This document shows positions 47,675-55,327 of a stretch of DNA of 64,000 nucleotides, piece after piece. The position numbers and the translations under genes were made by a program. The first letter of the stretch is position 1; each line of letters opens with the position of its first letter. Under the pieces are notes generated by a model. That model saw only the letters and a program-made list of their open reading frames with translations. It did no database searches and was not told where the DNA came from. Source of the DNA: Streptomyces sp. WM6386 (GTDB taxonomy: Bacteria > Actinomycetota > Actinomycetes > Streptomycetales > Streptomycetaceae); assembly GCF_000972385.1 (NCBI RefSeq), contig NZ_JXTE01000048.1, positions 6,064 to 70,063 of the forward strand. The letters are read 5' to 3'.

Positions 47675-48570
47675 TCGACTTCCTGCTTGATCCCTGGGAA
47701 CTGCCCTTCATGCAGCGGGCGTTCGCTGTCGCCGCCGTGGTGGGGCTGGTGTGCGGGGTGGTCGGGGTGTACGTGGTGCTGCGCGGGATGGCGTTCATCG
47801 GGGACGCGGTGGCGCACTCGGCGTTTCCCGGGGTGGCGCTGGCCTACACCTTCGAGGGGAATCTGCTCCTCGGCGGGGCGACGGCCGGGATCGTCACCTC
47901 GGTGCTCATCGCGTACGTGTCGCAGAACCGGCGGCTGAAGGAGGACACCGTCATCGGGGTCTTCTTCGCCTTCGCGTTCGGCCTCGGGATCGTGCTGGTG
48001 TCGACGCGGGACACCTGGACGACCGACCTGTCCTCGTTCCTGTTCGGGCAGGTGCTGGCGGTGTCGCCGCAGGACGTCTGGACGGTCGCCGGGATCGGGG
48101 CGGTGCTGGTGGCCGTCGTGCTCGCCCTGCGCAAGGAACTCGTCGCGGTCAGCCTGGACCGGGAGACGGCACGGGCTGCCGGGCTGCCGGTGTTCCGGCT
48201 CGACCTGACGCTGTACGTGGTCGTGACCTCCACGATCGTGATGTCGCTGGAGGCCGTCGGCAACGTCCTCGTCCTCGCCCTCCTCATCACGCCCGCCGCG
48301 ACCGCCCGGCTGCTGACCGAGCGGCTGTGGACCATGACGCTGCTCGCGTCGGCGATCGGCTGCGTGGGGAGCCTGGCCGGGCTGTACGTCTCGTACACGT
48401 ACGACCTGGCGGCCGGCGGCTCCATCGTCGTGGTCCTGACCGGGGTGTTCATGGTGACGTGGTGTCTGGCGCCCAAGCACGGGCTGCTCGCGCGTGCTTC
48501 GGCGAAGGCGGTGGTCGGTCCGGTCAGTCCGGGAGGAGACGGCCGCGCTGTGCGAGCAGGAACTTCTTGA
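47671..48570 (+). CDS. Anchored-repeat ABC transporter, metal permease
   Basis: 299 aa from GTG 47671, ABC-3 (ZnuB/MntC) family. Eight or so membrane spans; VVLRGMAFIGDAVAHSAFPG is the family signature and LITPAATARLL the conserved late segment. It completes the import system. The last 47 bases overlap the convergent LysR gene. Confidence 0.92.
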   Translation: MIDFLLDPWELPFMQRAFAVAAVVGLVCGVVGVYVVLRGMAFIGDAVAHSAFPGVALAYTFEGNLLLGGATAGIVTSVLIAYVSQNRRLKEDTVIGVFFAFAFGLGIVLVSTRDTWTTDLSSFLFGQVLAVSPQDVWTVAGIGAVLVAVVLALRKELVAVSLDRETARAAGLPVFRLDLTLYVVVTSTIVMSLEAVGNVLVLALLITPAATARLLTERLWTMTLLASAIGCVGSLAGLYVSYTYDLAAGGSIVVVLTGVFMVTWCLAPKHGLLARASAKAVVGPVSPGGDGRAVRAGTS

Positions 48571-49486
48571 AGGCCGCGACCGGTGGTGTGTCCGGGTGGC
48601 CGTCGAGCCAGGCGACGCCGATCTCGCGCACCGCGCGCGGGGCGGTGACCGTCAGCTCGACGACACCGGGGCGGGCCACGGCGGGCGGCGGGAGGAGGGC
48701 GACCCCGAGACCGGCGGCGACCAGCCCCCGTAGTGTCTCGGCCTCCTCACCCTCGAAGGCGATCCGCGGCTTGAAACCGGCCTCCTGGCACAGGTCGTCG
48801 GTGATGCGGCGCATGCCGTAGTTGGGTTCCAGGGTCACGAAGGTCTCGTCGGCGGCCTCGGCGAGGCGCACCCGCTTACGGGAGGCGAGGCGGTGGTCGG
48901 CGGGGACGACCAGGCGCAGCTTCTGCTCGTCGAGTCGGCGGCCGACCAGGTCCGGGGCGTCCGGGACCGGGGAGGTAAGACACAGGTCCAGCCCGCCCGC
49001 GCGCAGGCGCTCGAGCATCGCCTCGCCGTAGTTCTGGACGAGACTGAAGCGGACACGGGGGTGGTCGGCGCGGAAGGCGCGGATCAGGCCGGGGACCGTC
49101 TCCGAGCCCATGGTGTGCAGAAAACCGAAGGCGACCTTGCCGGTGGCCGGGTCGGCGTCGGCGCGGACCTCCTCGGCGGCGCGGTCGATCTCGGCGAGGG
49201 CGCGTTCGACGTGGCCGAGGAAGGCGCGCCCTGCCGGGGTGAGGGAGACGGTGCGGCCGATGCGGGCGAACAGGTCGACGCCCAGGTCCTGTTCGAGGCG
49301 GACCATCGCGCGGGAGAGCGTGGACTGCGGGACGTTCATCTCCTGGGCGGCCCGGGTGACGTGCTCGGTGCGGGCGACGCCGGCGAAGTACGCCAGCCGC
49401 GGGGCCAGCACCATCGACATCTCCGACATGTCTTCTGTGTCACTGGACGGTGACAGTCGAGGCTGTGAGCTGTGTTGATGCACCAT
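48524..49486 (-). CDS. LysR-family transcriptional regulator
   Basis: 320 aa from ATG 49486; ATG 49429 or 49420 would remove a poorly structured N-terminal tail and is also plausible. Helix-turn-helix: LAYFAGVARTEHVTRAAQEM and VPQSTLSRAMVRLEQDLGVDLF. The effector domain runs from GKVAFGFLHTMG to the end. It is divergent from an MFS gene, and an inverted repeat GTCCA-N5-TGGAC lies between, the usual LysR layout. It probably controls that transporter. Confidence 0.9.
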   Translation of the reverse strand: MVHQHSSQPRLSPSSDTEDMSEMSMVLAPRLAYFAGVARTEHVTRAAQEMNVPQSTLSRAMVRLEQDLGVDLFARIGRTVSLTPAGRAFLGHVERALAEIDRAAEEVRADADPATGKVAFGFLHTMGSETVPGLIRAFRADHPRVRFSLVQNYGEAMLERLRAGGLDLCLTSPVPDAPDLVGRRLDEQKLRLVVPADHRLASRKRVRLAEAADETFVTLEPNYGMRRITDDLCQEAGFKPRIAFEGEEAETLRGLVAAGLGVALLPPPAVARPGVVELTVTAPRAVREIGVAWLDGHPDTPPVAAFKKFLLAQRGRLLPD

Positions 49487-49503
49487 GGGAACGATTATGG
49501 CAA

Positions 49504-49518
49504 GTCCATGCATTGGAC
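49504..49518. promoter_or_regulatory. LysR operator (T-N11-A inverted repeat)
   Basis: GTCCATGCATTGGAC: GTCCA and TGGAC are perfect inverted arms around TGCAT. It lies in the divergent promoter region of the LysR and MFS genes. Confidence 0.65.
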
Positions 49519-49549
49519 GCATGAACCGAGGTGTACGTAACTTCGAGGC

Positions 49550-50815
49550 ATGCCTGCCAGTACCGAGGCGCCCATGACCATGGGCGCCGTATCCGCTGTT
49601 CCTGCTCCCGACTCCCGTATGGCCCCGGGCGGCCCCGGCTACCGCCGGATGAGCTTCGCCCTCTTCCTCGCCGGGGTGGCGACCTTCGCCCTCCTGTACT
49701 CCACGCAGGCCCTTCTGCCGCTGATCTCCGGCGACTTCGGGGTGGCGGCGAGCGACGCGAGCTGGACGGTGGCGGCGGCGACGGGCGGACTGGCCCTGTT
49801 CGTCCTCCCGATGAGCGCACTGTCGGAGCGGTACGGACGGCGCACGGTCATGACGGGCTCGCTGGCGGTCGCGGTGATCGTCGGTCTCCTGGTTCCGCTG
49901 GCTCCCTCGCTGCCGGTGCTGGTGGCGCTGCGGGCGTTGCAGGGTGCGGCGCTGGCCGGCCTTCCGGCTGCCGCGACGGCCTATCTGGCGGAGGAGGTCC
50001 GGCCGAAGGCGCTGGTCACGGCGATCGGACTGTTCGTCGCGGGCAACAGCGTCGGCGGGATGAGCGGCCGGGTCATCACCGGCTGGGTGGCGCAGGAGTG
50101 GGGCTGGCGGGTGGCCCTGGGCGTGATCGGTGCGATCGCGGTCGGGTGTGCGGTGGCGTTCCGGCTGCTGCTGCCGGCGCCGAAGCACTTCGTCGCCGGG
50201 TCGCTGAAGCCGCGGGTGCTGGTGCGGACGGTCCGTGCGCACCTGTCCAACCCGCTGATGTGCCGGCTGTACGCGATCGGCGCGCTGTTCATGACGGTGT
50301 TCGGCGGTGTGTACACGGTGATCGGGTACCGGCTGACGCAGGCACCGTTCGATCTGCCGCAGGGCGTCGTCGGCTCGATCTTCCTGGTGTACCTGGTGGG
50401 CACGGTGTCGGCGTCCACGGCCGGGCGTCTGGTGGGGCGCCTCGGCCGGCGGGGTGCGCTGTACGCGGCGGGCGCGACGACGGCGGCGGGTCTGGTGCTG
50501 TCGCTGGCGGACTCCCTGGTGCTGGTCCTGCTGGGTCTGGTGCTGATCACGGGTGGCTTCTTCGCGGGCCACGCGTGCGCGTCCTCGGCGGTCAGCAAGA
50601 CGGCGACCGAGGGGCGGGCGCAGGCCTCGGCGCTGTACCAGTCGGCGTACTACATCGGCTCCAGTGCGGGCAGCACGGTCGGTGCGCTCGCCTTCCACGC
50701 GGCCGGCTGGGCCGGGACCGTCGGGGTCGGTCTGCTGGCGGTGCTCGGTGTCGTCACGATCACCGTCCTCGGAACGCGTGCGGCTCGGGCCCAGCAGCGG
50801 CTCCTGGTGGCCTGA
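49550..50815 (+). CDS. MFS transporter (YnfM-like)
   Basis: 421 aa with twelve predicted membrane spans and a 25-residue polar N-terminus. MFS motif A variant LPMSALSERYGRRTVM after helix 2, and ALRALQGAALAGLPAAATAYLAEE in helix 4. Members act as drug or sugar efflux pumps. The divergent LysR gene is its likely regulator. Substrate unknown. Confidence 0.88.
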   Translation: MPASTEAPMTMGAVSAVPAPDSRMAPGGPGYRRMSFALFLAGVATFALLYSTQALLPLISGDFGVAASDASWTVAAATGGLALFVLPMSALSERYGRRTVMTGSLAVAVIVGLLVPLAPSLPVLVALRALQGAALAGLPAAATAYLAEEVRPKALVTAIGLFVAGNSVGGMSGRVITGWVAQEWGWRVALGVIGAIAVGCAVAFRLLLPAPKHFVAGSLKPRVLVRTVRAHLSNPLMCRLYAIGALFMTVFGGVYTVIGYRLTQAPFDLPQGVVGSIFLVYLVGTVSASTAGRLVGRLGRRGALYAAGATTAAGLVLSLADSLVLVLLGLVLITGGFFAGHACASSAVSKTATEGRAQASALYQSAYYIGSSAGSTVGALAFHAAGWAGTVGVGLLAVLGVVTITVLGTRAARAQQRLLVA

Positions 50816-50872
50816 GCCGTACGCCCCCTTGTTCTTCCCCCTGGTCGAGGTCGGTCGGCCAGGGGGACCGCC

Positions 50873-51022
50873 TTTTCTCGCCCCCGCTCCCGGCGATCTC
50901 AGCCCGTCTGGGGGTACCCCCTCTGGGGGAGTTTGAGGACAAGGCCCCTTCAGGGCCGAAGCGGGGGTCTGGGGGCGGCAGCCCCCAGGGATGGGAACGG
51001 GTAAGGGCGGCGGGGGCGAAGA
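50873..51022. repeat. Palindrome-ended intergenic element (family 2), second copy
   Basis: The right end (CAGCCCCCAGGGATGGGAAC at 50981-51000, continuing to 51022) matches the right end of the 5711-5906 element almost base for base; the left end TTCTCGCCCCCGC is its inverted counterpart. Just before it, CCCCCTGG ... CCAGGGGG (50838-50868) is a terminator-like hairpin for the MFS gene. This accounts for most of the 322-base gap between the MFS and sigma genes; the rest shows only the sigma gene leader. Confidence 0.7.
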
Positions 51023-51137
51023 AGCGTCTGAGCTGCATGTTCCATCACTCGGCACGCCATTGTCAGACCCCTGCGATAGCTTCGAACGTGGTGGGCGCAA
51101 AGGCGCGACACAGAACGGCCACAGGGGTGGGTGGACG

Positions 51138-52160
51138 ATGACGGACAGCACGACGACAACGGACCTCGACGTCAGGCTGGAGAAGCACCGGGTCGAGCTG
51201 ACCGGGTACTGCTACCGCATGCTCGGCTCGTCCTTCGAGGCGGAGGACGCGGTGCAGGACACGATGGTCCGCGCCTGGCGCAGCTACGACAAGTTCGAGG
51301 GCCGCTCCAGCCTCCGCTCCTGGCTGTACCGCATCGCGACCAACGTCTGCCTGGACATGCTGACGGCGGGCAACAAACGCGCGAGGCCCATGGACCTCAC
51401 CGAGTCGACCCCGCTCGCCCAGGCCGCCCTCTCCCCCCGCCCGGACCACACCTGGCTGGAGCCGATGCCGGACGCCCGCATCCTGCCCACCGTCGAGGAC
51501 CCGGCGGAGGCGGCCGTGGCCAAGGAATCCGTGCGGCTCGCCTTCATGGCCGCCCTGCAGCAACTCCCGCCCAAGCAGCGCGCGGTGCTGATCCTGCGCG
51601 AGGTGCTGGCCTGGAGGGCGAGTGAGGTCGCCGAACTGCTCGGCACCACGGTCGCATCGGTCAACAGCGCCCTTCAGCGGGCCCGCGCGACCCTCGCCGA
51701 GCGGGACGGGCACGGCGCGCAGGCGACGGTGTCCGACCCGCTGAACGAGGAGCAGCAGAAGCTCCTGGACCGCTACATGGCGGCGTTCGAGGGGTACGAC
51801 ATGACGGCGCTGACGGCCCTGCTGCACGAGGACGCCATCATGACGATGCCGCCGTTCGACCTGTGGCTGACGGGCCACGACGACATCACGGGCTTCATGA
51901 CGACACTGGGCTCGGCCTGCGAGGGCTCACGCCTGGTGCCGGTGCAGGTCAACGGTCTGCCGGGGTTCGCCCAGTACAAGCCGGACCCCGATGCGGGCGG
52001 CTACACACCGTGGGCGGTGCAGGTCCTGGAGATCTCAGAGGGCCGGCTCACCGGGTTCCACTTCTTCCTCGACACCAAGAGGTGGTTCCCGCTGTTCGGG
52101 CTCCCCCTCCATCTCGACGCATCCGAAGCGGAGTCCGACCAGGTCGAGAAGGGCGTGTAG
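51138..52160 (+). CDS. ECF sigma factor with C-terminal SnoaL-like domain (sigma-70 TIGR02960 type)
   Basis: 340 aa. Region 2: LTGYCYRMLGSSFEAEDAVQ, then RSWLYRIATNVCLDML. Region 4: LPPKQRAVLILREVLAWRAS, then VASVNSALQRARATL. The last about 120 residues (LDRYMAAFEGYDMTALTALL; WAVQVLEI) form a SnoaL/NTF2-like domain, typical of ECF41/SigJ-like factors controlled by their own C-terminus instead of an anti-sigma factor. GTG-rich leader; ATG 51138 after GGGTGGG. No partner carboxymuconolactone decarboxylase or oxidoreductase is adjacent. The 3' end overlaps the convergent STAS gene by 126 bases. Confidence 0.87.
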   Translation: MTDSTTTTDLDVRLEKHRVELTGYCYRMLGSSFEAEDAVQDTMVRAWRSYDKFEGRSSLRSWLYRIATNVCLDMLTAGNKRARPMDLTESTPLAQAALSPRPDHTWLEPMPDARILPTVEDPAEAAVAKESVRLAFMAALQQLPPKQRAVLILREVLAWRASEVAELLGTTVASVNSALQRARATLAERDGHGAQATVSDPLNEEQQKLLDRYMAAFEGYDMTALTALLHEDAIMTMPPFDLWLTGHDDITGFMTTLGSACEGSRLVPVQVNGLPGFAQYKPDPDAGGYTPWAVQVLEISEGRLTGFHFFLDTKRWFPLFGLPLHLDASEAESDQVEKGV

Positions 52161-52430
52161 GGCCGGGTCGGGATCTCTGAGCCGGATCCGTCCGCCGGCC
52201 CGCCGGGCGGCGAGTTGGAGCCGAGCCAGCAGGTCGACGGTTCCGAGCCCCGGCGGTCCGAGCCCGGCCACATCACAGACCACGACCCCGGCCCCGGTCG
52301 TGTCCAGCAGTGCCCGCACGTCGTCGCACAGCCCCGCCACCTCGTCCCGGGTGACGGGGCCGGCCAGTACGAGCACGGCGGGTGTCATGGCGTCCACGAT
52401 CTGTAGACCGGGCGGGCGGGCGGAACTCAT
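52035..52430 (-). CDS. STAS-domain protein, overlapping the sigma gene in antisense
   Basis: 131 aa from ATG 52430. PAVLVLAGPVTRDEVAGLCD, VVVCDVAGLGPPGLGTVDLL and RAGGRIRLRDPDPALHALLD give the beta-alpha pattern of STAS domains. The phospho-acceptor Ser normally in DxSGxxxx is missing (DVAGLGPPG), so it is not a standard anti-anti-sigma factor. The acidic tail from about residue 110 is antisense to the sigma gene. RBS is weak. Confidence 0.68.
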   Translation of the reverse strand: MSSARPPGLQIVDAMTPAVLVLAGPVTRDEVAGLCDDVRALLDTTGAGVVVCDVAGLGPPGLGTVDLLARLQLAARRAGGRIRLRDPDPALHALLDLVGLRFGCVEMEGEPEQREPPLGVEEEVEPGEPAL

Positions 52431-52574
52431 CGTCGCTGCGAAGGTCCGTGCGGGAGTCCACCGACCGGGATCACATTGACCTGGGCATCCTCTTCCCCAG
52501 AGGGTTGGCTGTATGCCCCACGGATCAGCACCGCCCTGGATATCCCACGCTCTCCTCACCGACGAGGAGGTTCC

Positions 52575-53495
52575 GTGCAGGGGGTGCTGACCGGCTTCGC
52601 CGTCATCGCCGTGGTCATCGCGGTCGGGTATCTGATCGGGCGGCGCGGCTACCTCGGTGACAACGGGCGCGAGGTCCTGACCAAGCTCGCCTTCCACGTC
52701 GCCTCTCCGGCCCTGCTCTTCACCACACTCGCGCGGGCCGACCTGTCGACGGTCTTCTCCAGCCGCCTGGTCGTGACCGCGCTGAGCACGGCGGCGACGG
52801 CGGGCGTCTTCGTCGCGGTGGGTGTCGTACGCGGCTGGGGCGTGGGCCGTACGACGATCGGCGCGCTGTGCTCCAGCTACGTCAACTCCGGCAACCTCGG
52901 CATCCCGATCGCCGTGTACGTCCTGGGCGACGCCTCGCTGGTGGCGCCGGTGCTGCTGTTCCAGCTGCTCCTGGTGAGCCCGGTGGCGCTGACCGTCCTG
53001 GACCTGGCGGCGAGGGACGGCAAGGACCCCCTGTGGCTACGGCTCCTGACACCGCTGCGCAACCCGATCGCGGTGGGTTCACTGGCGGGGGTCGCGGTCT
53101 CGGCGACCGGACTGCGCATTCCGTCGGCGGTCATGGACCCGGTGACGCTGATCGGCAACATGTCCGTCCCGGCGGTGCTGTTGGCGTTCGGCATCTCCCT
53201 GTGCGGCAGCACGATGCCGGGGCGAGGTCCGGACCGCCAACTGGTCCTGCTGTCAGTGGCGTTGAAGTCTGTGGGCCAGCCTGCGGCCGCCTGGGCGCTC
53301 GCGGTGGGGGTGTTCGGGCTGCGTGGCCACCAACTCCTCGACGTGGTGGTGACATCGGCGCTGCCCGCCGCGCAGAACCTGTACACGTACGCGTCCAGTT
53401 ACCGGGTGGGCGAGCGGCTGGCGCGGGACTCGATCCTGGTGTCGACCGTGCTGTCGGTGCCGGTCCTGGTGGTGGTCGCGGCGCTGCTGGGCTGA
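52575..53495 (+). CDS. AEC-family (auxin efflux carrier-like) transporter
   Basis: 306 aa from GTG 52575, which follows GAGGAGG; longer frames upstream have no RBS. About ten membrane helices. AFHVASPALLFTTLA, SSYVNSGNLGIPIAVYVLGD and SVALKSVGQPAAAWALAV are the conserved AEC stretches. Such proteins export or import small carboxylates. Substrate unknown. Confidence 0.88.
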   Translation: MQGVLTGFAVIAVVIAVGYLIGRRGYLGDNGREVLTKLAFHVASPALLFTTLARADLSTVFSSRLVVTALSTAATAGVFVAVGVVRGWGVGRTTIGALCSSYVNSGNLGIPIAVYVLGDASLVAPVLLFQLLLVSPVALTVLDLAARDGKDPLWLRLLTPLRNPIAVGSLAGVAVSATGLRIPSAVMDPVTLIGNMSVPAVLLAFGISLCGSTMPGRGPDRQLVLLSVALKSVGQPAAAWALAVGVFGLRGHQLLDVVVTSALPAAQNLYTYASSYRVGERLARDSILVSTVLSVPVLVVVAALLG

Positions 53496-53506
53496 CCGCG
53501 AGCACG

Positions 53507-53545
53507 AAAAAAGGGGGGCCGACGCCCGAAGGCATCGGCCTCTCT
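53507..53545. terminator. Bidirectional terminator between AEC and deoA genes
   Basis: GGCCGACGCC (53517-53526) pairs with GGCATCGGCC (53531-53540). On the minus strand it is followed by six T (53512-53507), a good terminator for deoA. Confidence 0.8.
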
Positions 53546-53559
53546 CCTGTCGCCTCACA

Positions 53560-54852
53560 TCAGGCGATCCGCTCCAGCACCACCGGCGAAGCCGTGAAGT
53601 CCGTGCCCGCCGCGGCGATGTCGTAGGAACCCTCGACCGCCTCCAGCGCGTACTCGAAGCGCTCCGGGGTGTCCGTGTGGAGGGTGAGGAGGGGCTGGCC
53701 CTCCGTCACCGTGTCGCCGGGCTTGGCGTGCATCTCGATGCCCGCGCCCGCCTGGACCGGGTCCTCCTTGCGAGCGCGTCCGGCGCCCAGACGCCACGCG
53801 CCGACGCCGATGTCGTAGGCGTCGAGGCGGGTCAGGACGCCCGAGGACGATGCCTTGATGACGTGCTGCTCCTTCGCCACCGGCAGCTCCGCGTCCGGGT
53901 CGCCGCCCTGGGCCGCGATCATGCGGCGCCAGACGTCCATCGCCGAGCCGTCGGCCAGGGCCTTCGCCGGGTCGGCGTCGCGGACGCCCGCCGCTTCCAG
54001 CATTTCCTTCGCCAGGGCGATCGTCAGCTCGACCACGTCCGCGGGGCCACCGCCCGCGAGGACCTCGACCGACTCGCGGACCTCGAGGGCGTTGCCCGCG
54101 GTGAGGCCGAGCGGGGTGGACATGTCCGTCAGGAGTGCGACCGTCTTCACCCCGTGGTCCGTGCCGAGGCCGACCATCGTGGAGGCCAGTTCACGCGCGT
54201 CCTCGATGGTCTTCATGAAGGCGCCGGTGCCGACCTTGACGTCCAGGACCAGCGAGCCGGTGCCCTCCGCGATCTTCTTCGACATGATCGACGAGGCGAT
54301 GAGGGGGATCGCCTCCACCGTGCCGGTGACGTCGCGCAGGGCGTACAGCTTCTTGTCGGCCGGGGCGAGACCGTCGCCGGCGGCGCAGATCACCGCGCCC
54401 GTCGTGTCCAGGACGTGCAGCATCTCCTCGTTGGAGAGCAGCGCGCGCCAGCCCGGGATCGACTCCAGCTTGTCCAGCGTGCCGCCGGTGTGGCCGAGGC
54501 CGCGACCGGACAGCTGCGGGACGGCCGCGCCGCAGGCGGCGACCAGTGGGGCCAGCGGAAGCGTGATCTTGTCGCCGACGCCGCCGGTGGAGTGCTTGTC
54601 GGCGGTCGGGAGAGACAGCGAGGAGAAGTCCATACGCTCGCCGCTCGCGATCATCGCGGCGGTCCAGCGGGAGATCTCGCCGCGGTTCATGCCGTTGAGG
54701 AGGATGGCCATGTTCAGCGCGGCCATCTGGTAGTCGGCGACCTCCCCGCGGGTGTACGCGTCGATGACCCAGTCGATCTGCTCGTCGCTGAGCTCACCGC
54801 GGTCCCGCTTGGTGCGGATGACGGAGATGGCATCCGTAGAGAACACAGCCAT
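53560..54852 (-). CDS. deoA: Thymidine (pyrimidine nucleoside) phosphorylase
   Basis: 430 aa from ATG 54852 after GGAAGGA. Phosphate loop KHSTGGVGDK, RGLGHTGGTLDKLE, SIMSKKIAEGTGSLVLDVKVG and the C-terminal QAGAGIEMHAKPGD. It cleaves thymidine or (deoxy)uridine to base and (deoxy)ribose-1-phosphate. It is last in the bmpA-ABC-cdd-deoA run. A terminator-like hairpin separates it from cdd, so its level may be lower. Confidence 0.95.
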   Translation of the reverse strand: MAVFSTDAISVIRTKRDRGELSDEQIDWVIDAYTRGEVADYQMAALNMAILLNGMNRGEISRWTAAMIASGERMDFSSLSLPTADKHSTGGVGDKITLPLAPLVAACGAAVPQLSGRGLGHTGGTLDKLESIPGWRALLSNEEMLHVLDTTGAVICAAGDGLAPADKKLYALRDVTGTVEAIPLIASSIMSKKIAEGTGSLVLDVKVGTGAFMKTIEDARELASTMVGLGTDHGVKTVALLTDMSTPLGLTAGNALEVRESVEVLAGGGPADVVELTIALAKEMLEAAGVRDADPAKALADGSAMDVWRRMIAAQGGDPDAELPVAKEQHVIKASSSGVLTRLDAYDIGVGAWRLGAGRARKEDPVQAGAGIEMHAKPGDTVTEGQPLLTLHTDTPERFEYALEAVEGSYDIAAAGTDFTASPVVLERIA

Positions 54853-54875
54853 GGCATTCCTTCCGTACAAGGCAG

Positions 54876-54916
54876 AAAAAGTGCGCGGCCCCCCTGATCG
54901 ACTCAGAGGGGCCGCA
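54876..54916 (-). terminator. Intergenic hairpin between cdd and deoA, terminator-like
   Basis: On the minus strand, GTGCGGCCCCT (54916-54906) pairs with the GGGGGCCGC part before 54881 and is followed by five T (54880-54876). It should end part of the cdd transcripts before deoA. Confidence 0.7.
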
Positions 54917-54922
54917 CGGGAG

Positions 54923-55327
54923 TTACTTGGTGGTGAGATGGTCCGGGCCGAAGGCCTGCGGCAGCATCTCCGAGAGCGGCAGGATTCCCGCCGGGGTCTC
55001 CAGCAGGAGATCGGGGCCGCCGAACTCGTACAACAACTGACGACAGCGGCCGCACGGGACGAGGACCTCGCCCCGGCCGTCGACGCACGTGAAGTGCGTC
55101 AGCCGGCCGCCGCCGGTGCGCTGCAACTCCGAGACCAGCCCGCACTCGGCGCACAGGCCGAGTCCGTAGGAGGCGTTCTCGACATTGCAGCCGGAGACCG
55201 TACGGCCGTCGTCGACGAGGGCCGCGACGCCGACCGGGTAGCCCGAGTAGGGGGCGTACGCGTGACTCATCGCCTCGCGCGCCACCTCCCGCAGGGTGTC
55301 CCAGTCGAAGTCGGCGGAGAGCGTCAC
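54923..55327 (-). CDS. cdd: Cytidine deaminase
   Basis: 134 aa. Zinc motif: NVENASYGLGLCAECGLVSE, with catalytic Glu in CAE, and VPCGRCRQLLYE. It converts (deoxy)cytidine to (deoxy)uridine, the substrate of DeoA. The GTG start overlaps the permease stop (GTGA), so it is coupled to the transporter genes. Confidence 0.95.
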   Translation of the reverse strand: MTLSADFDWDTLREVAREAMSHAYAPYSGYPVGVAALVDDGRTVSGCNVENASYGLGLCAECGLVSELQRTGGGRLTHFTCVDGRGEVLVPCGRCRQLLYEFGGPDLLLETPAGILPLSEMLPQAFGPDHLTTK

